Below are positions 50,476-63,599 of a stretch of 64,000 nucleotides of DNA, one piece after another. The translations under genes were made by a program, and so were the position numbers. The DNA lies in contig CP136061.1 in assembly GCA_032622095.1 (NCBI GenBank), positions 90,140,983 to 90,204,982 of the forward strand. Direction: 5' to 3'. The notes under the pieces were generated by a model that did not search any database, was not told the origin of the DNA, and was given only the letters and a program-made list of their open reading frames with translations. The stretch is from Siphonodentalium dalli (Eukaryota; Mollusca; Scaphopoda; Gadilida; Siphonodentaliidae). Every line of letters starts with the position of its first letter. Position 1 is the stretch's first letter.

Positions 50476-51175
50476 ACGAAGAACTTTTAGTCAAGTCCGT
50501 GTATAGACAGCGCCGAACGAAGACCCTTTAGTCAAGTCCGTGTATAGACAGCGCCGAACGAAGACCCTTTAGTCAAGTCCGTGTATAGACAGCGCCGAAC
50601 GAAGACCCTTTAGTCAAGTCCGTGTATAGACATGTGCAGCGCCGAACGAAGACCCTTTAGTCAAGTCCGTGTATAGACAGCGCCGAACGAAGACCCTTTA
50701 GTCAAGTCCGTGTGTAGACAGCACCGAACGAAGACCCTTTAGTCAAGTCCGTGTATAGACAGCACAGAACGAAGACCCTTTAGTCAAGTCCGTGTGTAGA
50801 CAGCGCCGAACGAAGACCCTTTAGTCAAGTCCGTGTATAGACAGCGCCGAACGAAGACCCTTTAGTCAAGTCCGTGTGTAGACAGCGCCGAACGAAGCCC
50901 TTTTAGTCAAGTCCGTGCATATAGACAGCGCCGAACGAAGACCATTTAGTCAAGTCCGTGTGTAGACAGCGCCGAACGAAGACCCTTAAGTTTATATAGT
51001 CATGAAAGTCCGTGTATATATATATAGACAGCGCCGAACGAAGACCCTTTAGTCAAGTCCGTGTATAGACAGCGTCGAACGAAGACCCTTTAGTCAAGTC
51101 CGTGTATTTAGACAGCGCCGAACGAAGACCATTTAGTCAAGTCCGCGCGAAGACCCTTTAGGCAAGTCCGTGGAG
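50476..51175. repeat. 41-bp minisatellite, about 16 units
   Basis: Unit TATAGACAGCGCCGAACGAA followed by GACCCTTTAGTCAAGTCCGTG. Starts at 50505, 50546 and 50587 give a 41-bp period. Later units carry insertions (about 50631, 51000-51030) and point changes. G+C is clearly higher than in the flanks. No frame is conserved. Confidence 0.92.
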
Positions 51176-52172
51176 ACAGCGCCTCGAAATTTTCGGCTCA
51201 GCCTAAGAATCAGCGTATAATTATTGATATTTGCGAATGATGAGAGCATTATCGAACATATATAATCATTATCGAACATATATAATCATTATCGAACTTA
51301 TATAATCACTTTCGCTTGAATACTCAGAATACATAATCTCCGGCGTAATTTTGAGAAATTATCGCCAGTTTCTTTGCGTTTATCGCCACGTATACGTAGG
51401 CTTTAATCGCCCGGGGAGATTCAGTCGTTTTATTTGTAGACATTCACCATTGTTAAACCACTCTGTTCGTTCGATCGTAAATTACATATAGATTTCCTAG
51501 GTCAAATATGCGACTTTATTATTATACGTGTCAATACATCACAGCACACATTTATGCAACTAAACAGCAGTATAGACACATGAACATGGGCGTGACGACA
51601 GTCAGAAACAGGGACGCGTTATACCGTCGCATTTCCATAATTTCATACCTGAGTCAGCTGCAGTTAGTAATTTCAGACATACAATAGGTTATCTTGATCG
51701 TTTGTTTTTGAACCAACTTTTGTGTAAAATATGTTGTTTTAGCCTAAAATCGAACATTTCCCCCTTTCAGTTGAAATGTTATAGTTTATAAAACAACCAG
51801 TATATCTATATATAGTTGAAAATTCTCCAATGATTACTGCATATATTGCACAAAAGAAATTTCGCAACATGGATAAAAAAAAGAAACTAACGTTCATATT
51901 CCTCGTTATAGAGTAGGCAGAACACCCGAGCATTGTAATCTGATCTGTTCAACATGGTTCGGCAATTTTATGCACGTAAATAAGTGAATCGGCTCAATTT
52001 AGAATGTTTTGTTACTTGTACTATATATACATTGTATCGCGAGTTCGGGCAAGTAGTAATATATCCAACCATGCAGTGACACCGAAAGCGCAGCAAAAGA
52101 TACAGTATATATATAGTTATAAGAACAATAGCAGACACGAGTTGCGAAGGCATTAAGTATTCGTGCACCCAT

Positions 52173-52495
52173 TTAAAGATGCACAATCCGAATTAAATCT
52201 CCTAAGTTACTATATTTCTTTGGTTTCGGGGGTAAACAATATTTGATTCGAGTCGAGGAATCCACCCATCAAAGCTCAGAGTGATCTGATATCGACCGTC
52301 GACGGAATGCCGACCGACATACTCTCCATACAAAATTGAGTTGAACAAAATGTTGATATAAAACACTTTTTGGGCAATTTTATATAGTTAACAGCGGTTA
52401 CATATAGCATAATGTTTTGTCAATTAATCGATTCTGACAACTGAAGCCGCATTTCAATAAATGTTGTTGTTGTTGGAATCTGATGATATAGTACA
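52173..52495. mobile_element. 'AGGTACTCAATCC' family MITE, truncated right end
   Basis: Begins TTAAAGATGCACAATCCG, follows the family core (ATCAAAGCTCAGAGTGATC, ATTAATCGATTCTGACAA) and fades after GATGATATAG. Confidence 0.6.
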
Positions 52496-53105
52496 GGCAA
52501 ATTAGGGTTGCAACCTAAACTAATTGCAACACAAATGGCAAATGTGCCATCATATAGAGTAAGTCAATATATGCAACATATTCAAATCTTAGAGAACAAT
52601 ATTTGGGACAAATAGCAAAATTTCGGTTTCCATGCCAACGAGGGGTGATTTTAACTGAGTGTGGAACTAGGTGTTAAATTGCGTGTATATTAATGGCAAG
52701 AATTATTTTCATTATCTCAAATATTATGTTGGTTTATATGAACACCCATTGTTGTCTAACCTTTGAAACGAGGGTCTCCTCTTTGGGAAGGTCAAGGTCA
52801 TATGTAAAGGTCAAGGTCATGTACTATCATATAATTTTGACCCACTTGATTGAAATTTAAGATATTGAGAGACGAATATATATTTAAAATAATTTGTAGG
52901 ACCACCGCTTTGTGCAGAATTATAGTTTTACCAATAGTGTCAACTCATTCCCGAGATACAGACATTCAAAGCTGGTGGTACCCTTTCGTAATAAGCAAAA
53001 TTCTGTAGTATTTTGACCAGAGACATGGTGATATAAGTGAGCGAATCTTGTGTCTTTTAATTAGCATGCATTTATATCCACTTTGCGAGAAAATCTACCT
53101 TCCAG

Positions 53106-53321
53106 ATGTACGAATACGCCCATGAGACATGTCAAGCTCCAGAACTGTTGCCGAAATTCACGCAATTTGGACTTGTCCTTCCATGCCCCAATATACAATC
53201 GCTCGATTCGTACACATGTAGTAAGCTGCGCCACATCACATTCTTGATCGAAACGCCGACAGACCCCCCGAATGACGTCATCGCTGATCGATGCAGAGTG
53301 ACGGATCCCATTGCGATTTGA
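53106..53321 (+). CDS. Doubtful exon-like open frame, unknown
   Basis: A 71-codon plus-strand frame whose ATG follows a good acceptor-like tract (TCTACCTTCCAG). The segment 53090-53340 is free of the local repeats and has higher G+C. The product has several prolines and cysteines, and I recognise no domain. There is no partner exon or promoter, and the minus strand is also open for 69 codons, so chance is quite possible. Confidence 0.15.
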   Translation: MYEYAHETCQAPELLPKFTQFGLVLPCPNIQSLDSYTCSKLRHITFLIETPTDPPNDVIADRCRVTDPIAI

Positions 53322-53395
53322 TCACAGACGTCAAATAACAAAGGATGGTATAGATCTAATTAATTCATACACTCACTGCACACAGCATGCATGCA

Positions 53396-53638
53396 CAAGC
53401 CTTGAAATAGGGTGTCTGTCATTTGCAGAATGAGGTCACCAGAGGGTGAATTTAGTGATGCTACCCCGCATAGCGGGCTATAGCATCACCAAAATCACAC
53501 TCTGGGAACCTCATTCTGCTGAGGTGTAAGCAGAATGAGGTCCCCAGAGGGTGAATTTGGTGATGCTAGCCCGCTATGCGGGGGTAGCATCACTAAATTC
53601 ACCCTCTGGGGACCGCATTCTGCAAATGACAGACACCC
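53396..53638. mobile_element. hAT-like MITE, double-hairpin form, right end trimmed
   Basis: Left CAAGCCTTGAAATAG, two hairpins, ending at GACAGACACCC without CTATTTCAAGGCTTG. Confidence 0.82.
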
Positions 53639-53642
53639 ATGC

Positions 53643-54145
53643 AATGTGACAGATTTGAAACAGAAAACCTATATACTATCGTTTTAATATAGCCATGATA
53701 GCATCTGATCTGCTATGTTACATGTATCTACCCGGCAACATGTATAGTGTTGATGATATTCAGGGGAAGGTGTCGACCTCTATGGGGAGGTAGCGCACTA
53801 GGGAAGGAGTATTGGATATAACAAAGCATGGAAGTCTTGGCTCATCTATTATTACAACAAAGTACGGAAGAAATATGGTTCATCTAATTAGGCTCCACGC
53901 ACGGTACACATCAATGTGACAGATTTGAAACAGAACACCTAAAATATCGTTTTAATATTGCATGCTGATCTGCTATGTCACATGTATCTACCCGTTGGCC
54001 CATCTTTTATTACAACAAAGTACGAAGACACATATGGTTCATCTAATTAGGCTCCATATATACACACACGATACACACCAATGTGGCAGATTTGAAACAG
54101 AACACCTAAAATATCGTTTTAATTACGCCACACCGTGGTGTTGCT
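53643..54145. repeat. 'CAGATTTGAAACAGAACACC' repeat, about 2.5 units
   Basis: Units share ATTTGAAACAGAA.ACCTA, ATCGTTTTAATAT, GATCTGCTATGT.ACATGTAT and GGTTCATCTAATTAGGCTCC. Related single copies are at 58110-58330 and 61040-61170. Confidence 0.7.
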
Positions 54146-56149
54146 TGGTACGCAGATTTTCATATTCTGTGGTCGATCGATAATCCACTGAGGCGTTATT
54201 TCGCTAAAATCCGATTTGGATTCTGGATTCAGATTACAGATTTGTCCCCGTACGACTTGGTTCGGCAAAAGAACAGACCACAAATTTCCAGAATCAGTAA
54301 ACGAACAGACCGTAATCCTAATTTCGTGGGAATCCGATAGGGATTCGGATTCCGATTACGGACTCAAATGTTCGTAATGTAAACAAACCGAGATTTCGCC
54401 ACCTCAGAGTTTAAAAACACAATAAAACATAAGAATCCGTCTCTTGTGTACAAATTATTGCAGAATATAAACGATCTATATCAAAGAATTTTAAATGCGG
54501 AGACAAATTTGTTTTATTGAATGTAAACTGGGAGAATATTACTGAAATTAGCCAAATAATAACGCTATTGATAGTAACGCTGGGGGAGCACTTCGGTTGA
54601 TGGCGAAGAAATTGCAAACCATTGTTGATTGTCACTTTCATATGTCCATTTCATAATTCCATCCTTAAAATACCGCCCGAACGCATGTCGATTTCGAATT
54701 CGGCGGATACGTCACCATTGACCGAGTTCATATGCACCTGCATGGATATGTCTTCTGCTGTGTTCGTTATTATAATGTTTCTTCTTATTCAAGAAATAGT
54801 AGGATTATATGGTATCGATGGATTATCAGATACACGTATGTACTATCATCTAGTCTTAATGTTATAGCAATTTCATGTTTAACATGTTTTGTTTCGTTAA
54901 ATGCAGTCGTTTTGCACAATAGTCTCTGTATAGACAACAGACACATGTTCTAGGGACGTGGCTAGAAGTTTCCTCAAATTTACGGCCAACTGCACCCCCC
55001 CCCCCTGAACCAAACATCAATCTCACAGGTTCGCAGAATTCAATTTGCTCCCCTTGGAAATATCCAATCTGACAAACACTAAGATTGGAAAATTACCAAC
55101 TTTTACTGGTTGAAAAAAATCAAACAATGAGAACAATGCCAACCTATATATGGTGTCAAATTAATGTCCAACTAATGTTGTGTCATGCATGAAATTTCCG
55201 ACTGCTGGAATGTACCAAAGTTTAGTTTAGATATATTTATTTCAAATATATGTCAAATTTAGATAACACATGATATATAACACATACATTTGTTTATACA
55301 TACAAAGGAATTGGGGACAAGTACTGACTCACTTAAGGGTACCCCCTCTCCCATATGTTATTACACTGAAAAAATAAATAATTAGTAATGGCAAAGCAAC
55401 ATGACTACCAAAACAAGTTGAACATATATACAGATCACTGGACACCCCCTCTCCCGAGTTAGTCATAAGTTTGTATATGTATTTATTTAAAATCGGGTTT
55501 GTTTGTTTGCTGCGTTTGTTGGCTTGTACGTATCATTATTTGAAACAGTTAGTCAAAATAATCCTGATTTTCCTCACGTATGAATGACTGCACAGCTTAG
55601 CAAATTGTACCAAAAATCGGGGTGGGGTCGAGACACCCAATCAACCCCTGTCGTCACGTCCCTGTTCAACTGACAAGTTTCGTGTGTTCTTCACAACATC
55701 TTCGGAATTTGATTCAGGAGGCCTAGAGCTGTCATGTTTAGATATGCTTGCCATCATCAATATACACACTTTAACTTGAACAAAAAAGATGCGATTAAGT
55801 CGGATTGGCAGCAAATTATGTGCCGTGTATATACACATAGAAGAAAAGCATGATTTCACAACAAACATGCACTTTATAAATATAAGATACAAATGATACT
55901 TTTGTCAAATACATGAGCCATGTTTGACGCTGGGAGAGATTTTCGGAGACCACGTGGATTTCAAAATCTGACCTAGAATCCGAAATTAGCTCCGCCCCCC
56001 GTAATCGGCTTTGGATTCTCAATCCGGATTTTAGCGAAATTACGGCTCAGAGCGACTGTATTATTATGGTTACCGATAGAGTCACGATAGTACAACACAG
56101 ATTAGCACATGTGTTTACGTCACCGGTGTACTTGTGGGGGCATGTTTCT

Positions 56150-57000
56150 ATTATGAAGGTTCGCTATCCCGAAGGTCCGCTATTCCGAAGGTTCTCTATT
56201 CCGAAGGTTTTTGTTATTTTTAGGTTAATTCTATATTCTAAAGTATTGAGACTAATTTGAGAGGGTTCATTATCACAAAGATTCTTTTTACGGAGTGTGC
56301 GCTCACATCCGAACTGATCCTGCGCGCATACCGATACAGATACGGGAGGAAATAACTTAACTTAGAACATTATATGTGATTTTGTTTTGTTTTCGCGGGT
56401 TTTCTTGAGATTTAATGTGATTACGTGGGCCCATACTTTTGAATTCTTGGCATATAATATGAATGTTGTGGTATATTGTGGACCCTCCCGCATTGGGACA
56501 TGACACAGGTACAGTTGACTTAAGTGATGTTCTGTGTGGGCTCCAATTTGGAGTTCAATATTTTAAGGGCCAAATTTAGGATTTTATGGGCCCATACCTT
56601 TGAACTCTGGGCATATAATATGAATATTGGGGGCATGTCTCCTTTCCGAAGGTTCACTATCCAGAGTGTCCACTATTCCGAAATTTCTCTGAATGTTCGC
56701 TATTCCGAAGGTTCACCAATTAGAAGGTTCGTTATTCCGAAGGTTCTGTATTCCGAAGGTTTTTGTTATTTTAATTCTATATTCTAAAGTATTGGGAGGG
56801 TTCATTATCACGAAGATTCTTTTTATGAAGGAAATAACTTAAAACATTAAATGTGATTTTGTTTTGTTTTCGCGGATTTTCTTGAGTCTAATGTCATTAC
56901 GTATGACTTTATTTCTCATTAAATATTCACGCCAAGCAGCCCACACAATTGCTATGTTTCCATGCGATTTAATGTCATTACGTGTGACCTAATATCTCAA
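56150..57000. repeat. 'CTATTCCGAAGGTTC' repeat and segmental duplication
   Basis: Runs of GCTATTCCGAAGGTTC at 56155-56215 and 56640-56760. The downstream tracts (TCTATATTCTAAAGTATTG, GGTTCATTATCAC.AAGATTC, TTGTTTTCGCGG) and the GGGCCCATAC.TTTGAA segment also occur twice, so a ~480-bp block is duplicated. Confidence 0.7.
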
Positions 57001-57394
57001 TAATCTGAGGCAAGAGTACGCCTGCTAAAGGCGAATTATAACAGTGGGGCTATAACGCTCAATGAATACTGGGAACTATAACAAACTGCGCAGCAGAATA
57101 TCGCTGATTAAACGAGTATGAGATGAGCCTAACTGCAATTGTGACCTTGTTTTTATAGGCCCACTTAATTTTCGAGTCATTCATTTTTGTTATAGTATAT
57201 ACGGTTTTAATAACAATTTATGCCATAAAATTTGAATAAATTACTATAATTCATCACCATTTGAAACGCAGAATCCTTCTATCTCCTAGTTTGAAACACC
57301 TTTAAAATACCGCGACAAGTCGTGCGTCGTATATCTAGCAATTAGCAACTAACATGTCCTCTTCGGCTTTCCATAGATTTCAACGTAATTTGAT

Positions 57395-57905
57395 ACTTAT
57401 GGGTGTTTGTGTCCGGGAAGTGTTTTGGACGGGTCAAATCGTGAGCCCGACCTGACCTTGACCTTTAAAACTGTCAATGCAAGGTCAATTTGGGTAAAAC
57501 GGACAAATTTAGGCGAAATTTTATACCTAGGGATACTTTTGTCCGGGGAGTGTTTTGAACGGGTCAAATCGTGACATCGGCGTGACCTTGACCTTCAATG
57601 TGGTCAATCAAAGGTCAAATCGGGTAAAACGGATGGATTTCGACGAAATTTTATACCTATGGGTACTTTTGTCGGGGGAGTGTTTTGGACGGGTCAAATC
57701 ATGACTCCGACCTTACCTTGACCTTCAAAATTGTTAATTAAAGGTCAAGTGGGGTAAAACGGACGGATTTCGACGAAATTTGATACCTAGTGGTACTTTT
57801 CTCCGGGTGGGGGTGTTTTGGACGGGTCAAATCATGACCCTGACCTGACCTTGACTTTCGAAATAGTCAATTGAAGGTCAAATCGCGCCTTTCGCCGGAA
57901 ATCAG
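57395..57905. repeat. ~128-bp tandem repeat, four units
   Basis: Units have GTGTTTTGGACGGGTCAAATC, ACCTTGACCTT, GTAAAACGGACGGATTT and CGACGAAATTTTATACC. Starts near 57400, 57528, 57659 and 57790. Confidence 0.82.
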
Positions 57906-59419
57906 ATGGGAAACATCCCGGACGAAGTCGGGCCCATCAGCTTGTGTAATAAAGAAGACAGTTTGAAGAAAGTAATGTATAACACGAGAAACGGGAAAAC
58001 TTGAAATATAGAAGTATGCAAATTTCCCAGATAAAATTTGAAAGCTAGTTTATAGAATAATTGTATTATAATTTATATTTATGGCTGATAATATGATCTT
58101 GGTGGCGTTACCATTTCTGACTATGGTTTTCTTGTATTGCATGCTGATCTGCTATGTTACATGTATCTACCCGTTGGCCATCTATTATAACAACAAAGTA
58201 CGAAAGACAGATGGTTCATCTAATTATGCTCCACAAAGACACGCACGTTACACTGCAATGTGGCAGATTTGAAAAATAAAAACACATTCTAATCTAAATA
58301 TCGTTTTAATCTAATATGCTATATGTACCCGACAAGTGTCGATCGATGATATATACTTATATAGGGCGAGGTTTCTCTGGGAGGGGAGGGGCGAAGGATA
58401 TAAGAAGGCAGCATGGAAGTGTTGGGTAATATATATTAACTTCATAAATATACGCACAGTAGTGCAGTACAAAGCAGCGTCCCTTATAAAAATATCCACT
58501 GCATGATATCCCATGGTCTTGTCATGGTAAATCCCCGGTAAACACTGGTAATCCCCTGATGAACCCTGGTATACATGGGTCAAAAAAAGTTGGTACACGG
58601 ATGCAAGTATATACACATGCAGGTAAACACCTGGTTGTAAGAACAAAAATCCCAGGGTTAACCCAGGTATAAATATATAGATTTATCATCGCAAGGTGAA
58701 AATAGTTCTACCCATATAGCTGTGTCCATTGCTCTTCACAGTGGAATGAATTTTGGCTTCATAACTTTTGAATAAGCAATTTTAATCCTATTTTTCCTTT
58801 ATTATTTGCAACTTTATATCCATTGGATATCGTCTTTGGCTTGCAACTGACTCTCCAAATTCAATTTTGAGGTCCATTTGTTTTTTTTCAGGTTTGCAAA
58901 ACTGTCAATTTTAGTCGTTATTCATGCCACAAATACCAGCATGCACCCTGGCTGGCAGGCGTAATTATGACAGGTGGATAATTTCCAAATATTCTGCATT
59001 GCACAGGGGGGGGGTCTGCAAACAAAAAATACTATATATAGGGCCGAGATGGGTGGGTGGTCCAGAGGCCGAACAAAATCGTGCTTGTAATTTTTTTCCA
59101 AAATGTTTTTTTTTCAAACAATTTACAAGTACTGACCATGTAATGTTGTTTGTAAGCATGTTAGTACCATGCTTGTTGGTATAGGGCTATATAGGCAGCT
59201 ATAGTGACTCTTTAGCCTCAGATTTAGCAACATTCTGGATTGCACAGGATCCCGGCACACTTCACAGTGGACCACCGTAATAGCGTTCAGGAAACTTATG
59301 ATCAACGGAAGAAATATTTAGTAACAAAATTAATATATTACCTGAATAAAAGTAATAAAACAAAAAAACTGTATCACAAATTGGATACTACATCAGATTG
59401 TTACAAGTCAATAAAGGAC

Positions 59420-59943
59420 AAATTTTACTCTGGCATGCATTGATGGGCGAAACCTGTGATATGTGCATATTCGTTCGCTCATGCTGGTCTATACCCGTAC
59501 CAAAGAACATCAACATATGTTAACCCATGGTTGAGTTATAATAATGCAAAATGTGTTTACGGATGGAACAAGGCCGGTAACTCTGGTATGCATTGACAAG
59601 CGAAACCTGTGATATGCAGTAATATGTGCATACATCCTTCCCCTATCTTTCTGGTCTATCACCATACCAAACCACATCAAAATTCGACAACCGACACTTA
59701 ACTTTTATTGCAAAAACTTTGTACGGACTGAATTTCATAAAGTCAAACAGGGCCCATAACTTTGGTAGGCATTGATGGTCACAACCCGTGATATTATGCA
59801 TATTCGTTCCCCATTTCTGGTCCGTCACCATGCCATAGGGCATCAAAATATGACAAATGACTCTTGAGTTATAATGCAAAATGTTTGTACGGACGGCTCG
59901 AGACGTCAACTATATACCCGCCGACTAATATCGGGGGGTATAA
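59420..59943. repeat. Tandem-core element with terminal GGGGGTATA hairpin
   Basis: Three units of ~150-160 bp (CATTGA.GGGCGAAACC.GTGATAT, GCATATTCGTTC, TTGAGTTATAATGCAAAATG). Ends in an inverted TATACCCGCCGA ... GGGGGGTATA hairpin, as at 23581-24245. Confidence 0.6.
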
Positions 59944-60726
59944 TAACCATATAGCTATGTGTATACATAACCGAAAAACAATTCCCTTCCCCCCGCCCCA
60001 CCCCGGTGGATAAGACTAAAAAGTTCTTTGGTCATGCACAAATAATTGTGGAACCCCTGACCTGTTTACCACTATTTACACTGGCCGGTGTTCTCTGTCA
60101 GACACACTCGATATATTAAGGCTATAATGGGGTCTAGGGCGATTTGTGACATATAGTGTACATACACAATGCTTTATGATTGTTGTTAGATACTGAAAAC
60201 ACCAGGAAACACCTGGAAATACAGTTTATTTGTCGTTTTTCTGATCTGTGTTTATATATATACCAATTAAGCATGTTATTGCTTGAGTCTTAATGGTACA
60301 CAGCAAGAGTTTGCACCAAAAAGGGATAGTGGAATGGGATTGAAAGGCAGTTAACACAGTTATTGAAGAACGGCTAAAAAAAACTGAAATTTTGATAAAA
60401 ACATGAGAAAGGGGGGTGGGTCCCCAAAATTTTGGAGGATTTTTTTTTTTTTTGCACAAATGGGGTGGTGGGTTCATCGGGGTCGGAAAAAAAACTTTTT
60501 CGGCCCTATATGTGCAACTTTTTTCCAGACCCCCCCCCCCTGCATTGCAGACGAGATTGTAGAATGGACATTATATGTTGCATGCAACTCCACCCAGATG
60601 ACACCAGCGTACAGTAGATCACAACCTTGAAGTAATATATAGGCCAAAGTATTTATGATCTTATTATTCGAATGGTGAGCTTAGCATTCTGTTCTGATCT
60701 CATTTGCATAAATAGTATTTTAATGC

Positions 60727-60987
60727 TTAACCCTTTCATGACTGGAGCTTCACTGGTGCAACATTAAAGATCATGTACACTGCATTCTCTTATATATGCC
60801 ATGTCTCCCATAGGGATTCTCGCATATATAAGAGAATGCACTGGCTTACAAGGTCAATGTAAATATTGTTAGCTCATGTATTCTAGTGTATGTGAGGCTC
60901 TCTATGGGAGACTCGCATATATAAGAGAATACATTGGCACGGGGTTTTCGCAAAATTTCAGGAAGCCCCAGTCATGGGAAGGGTTAA
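60727..60987. mobile_element. piggyBac-like MITE (CATGACTGG subfamily), uninterrupted
   Basis: 261 bp, TTAACCCTTTCATGACTGG to TCATGGGAAGGGTTAA. Serves as the empty-site reference for the nested insertion at 318-752: its CAACATTAAAGATCATG corresponds to the interrupted site. Confidence 0.85.
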
Positions 60988-61218
60988 GCCGTTATTGCAC
61001 CCACACTTTGGCAGATAAAACCACAAGGTCAGTGTAAAATGGTGGTCGATTTGGAACATAACACCTTCTAAATATCGTTTTAATATACCACGCATCCATA
61101 GATATAATTATAGATATTATAATATTCCTCTACACACCCGACACGTGTCGATTATAGGGCGAGGTTCGCGTTCGTCTGCATCTGGTTGGAGCTGCAAGGA
61201 CCTCGAGATATCGTCCTC

Positions 61219-61435
61219 TACAGTAATACCCGATGTATATGATCCATTAACCACAGCAGAATAACGGGACATTTTTCAGGATTTAGTCGGAAATATGGCT
61301 TGTTGCCATTAATCGGAAAGCTATCACTGAGAGCATTCCGATGAATGGCAACAATCCATATTTCCGACTAAATCCTGAAAAATTACCCACAATTCTGCTG
61401 TGGTTAAAGAGTCGATTATTTATGGCATTGTTGTA
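61219..61435. mobile_element. CAGTAATGCCC palindromic MITE, diverged ends
   Basis: (TA)CAGTAATACCC to GGCATTGTTG(TA). Arms GGATTTAGTCGGAAATATGG and complement are intact. Confidence 0.8.
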
Positions 61436-61859
61436 TAACATAATATACTTTACACAAATCTGCTGCGGTTAAAGGGTCATATACTTCTGGCATTACAGTA
61501 TCTATGGTCGGTGCCACGCCTAAAGTAACGCTAACTCATGCCATGATCCTCTACTCTAGCTGTGTACACCCGTAGACATCATATTCCACCACTATACTTG
61601 TGACTTGAAACGTATTTTATTTTGCATATAATACAAAAGGGATCGGGCAACAAGTTTTTTCAACTTATGAATGCCCTCTCCCAATACAAACAATTAAGGA
61701 TACAAAATGATGACAGCTGATCATATTTACATGCATGATTTTGTGATTTTATGATGCTTGCATGCATGGTGCAGTGCCTTGCAAAGCATATATTGCTATG
61801 GGTTGTGGTTGATTTGGTAGCTATAGTATTTGGTGGAGTTTGTGATTCTTTGTTCGTCT

Positions 61860-62135
61860 TAACTAATGTCGGAGCAGGGTTTTGGGAACATGTTGATGGT
61901 GTGACTGGGAAGTAGTGGCCATTGCTTCAAATGTGCTTGCTTCAGTTAGCGGTAACAAATCCTTATTTGTTATCGAAATAGCCATGTATCGATCGGAATG
62001 GGACATTAAGATGCCCCTCAACTTAGACTCAGCTTGAAAATCGTTCCCGATTTTCACCCATATCGGGGTTGGAACCCGCGTCAACGCCTTCTAGCCCAGA
62101 CTGATATGATCTTATCCACGACGCGATAACATCTT
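61860..62135 (-). repeat. Possible tRNA-derived SINE fragment
   Basis: On the minus strand GCGGGTTCCAACCCC (about 62060-62075) resembles a tRNA B box and is followed by a unique-looking body. A credible A box at the expected distance is not clear, and no poly-A or simple tail is seen. Confidence 0.3.
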
Positions 62136-62545
62136 TAAAAATGAAGCCATTTCACCGAGAGTTGGGAAGCGTATCTGTCTGAACATATAGGTTCGAATAT
62201 TGACACATATCGGATCTAACATGCATCATAGCATACCCCATGAGCATACAAAATATCAATCGAACATGACATACGACGACAGATATAGCGAGAGAGATCC
62301 AAAATTGTAAGATGTGTTTTCTCACCAACAAGGCCATAACTCAGTAACAAAATGGATGGACAGAGCCCGTTGCTTGTGATTATCTCTTCCCATACACGTT
62401 GGCCATGGCAGAGATAATTCAAATCCGACCAAAATTATGGCTGAGTTAGAGGGCTCCAACGCTGTTACCTGCCGACGGACGGACGGACGGAACCACACTT
62501 ATTTATCACCCACCAAACTTCGTTTGCGGGGGATAAATAATCTTT
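62130..62545. repeat. 'GGCCATAACTCAGTAAC' class element ending in GACGGACGGACGG
   Basis: Single diverged unit with AGGCCATAACTCAGTAAC, GGCTGAGTTAGAGGGC and GACGGACGGACGGACGG, and a weak terminal inverted repeat TTTATCACCCACCAAAC ... GTTTGCGGGGGATAAA. Confidence 0.5.
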
Positions 62546-62812
62546 CGCTTGAATGTCTCCGAACTGCCAGATGACAGTAATACTAATTTCGGTCGTTTGT
62601 TTAACGAGCGACTCCCGAGGATTTTCACATGACAATGTATAAATAAAACAATTAACCAAATAAACGCCCCAACAGGTAGGGTCGAATAGAAGGTAATAAA
62701 CATATCCCACTTCGCATAGCATAAATTCCCACCCACACGATAAAGCGGTAACCATTTTATTATCCACCACGTCACGTAATACCTGAGACAATATTGGACA
62801 GCTTGATACAAG

Positions 62813-63263
62813 TTAAAGGTACTCAATCCGATCAGACGGTCCCTATGCCATCAAGATACAACAACAAAAACAACAACAACAACAACAACAACATTTCTTC
62901 AAAATACGCTTTAGTTATCAGAATCGATTTATTGCAACAAAATTAAGTTAACCACTGTCAACTATGGTATCAAATTTCCCAACACTTGTTATTTATCAAC
63001 ATTTCATTCAACAAAATTTGTCCGTATTACAAACTGATTTTAGAGTTATCCATCTGCATCCGCAATTTTGTCCGAGACCCTACGTTTAACCACGTGTTTA
63101 TGAGCCACATATTATTACACATCTCGAGAAATAACTTCAAAATTCGATATCTGATCACTCTGAGCTTTGACGGGTGGGTTCCTTGACTCGAATCAAATAT
63201 TTTTTACCCCCCGAAGAAAGAAATAGCAATTTAGGAGCTTCTGATCGGATTGAGTACCTTTAA
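62813..63263. mobile_element. Complete 'TTAAAGGTACTCAATCCG' family MITE
   Basis: Ends TTAAAGGTACTCAATCCG and CGGATTGAGTACCTTTAA. It holds an expanded (CAA)n run at about 62868-62893. Confidence 0.82.
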
Positions 63264-63599
63264 GGCCAGGTTCGTATGCTCAGCTGGAAAATATTCATTA
63301 AATTCTTCATAGATTGCTGATGGCCATCACACCCCCCCCCCCGTCAAGTGGTCCTGCTAATGTGCTATGATGCGGTTGGGTCCTGCTGAATTGCTATGAT
63401 GCTGTTAGGGCAAACTGATGCTGTTAACAAACAGTACCGTTATGTTTTTTTAATTAGTCTTTTTTGTGGTGTTCCGATAATCTGAACATATCCAGAATGA
63501 AAGTGTCAATGACACTGTAGCTCAACTTAGGTAGGGGGATAATTTAATGGTTGACAGTAAATGGAGGAATAGGAAAGGTGCTTATTGAAATGTCTAACC

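Noticed and set aside
50476-51175. Possible CRISPR-like array (regular 41-bp spacing)
   Set aside because: The whole unit is repeated with no unique spacers, and the genome is a eukaryote with spliced genes. It is a minisatellite.
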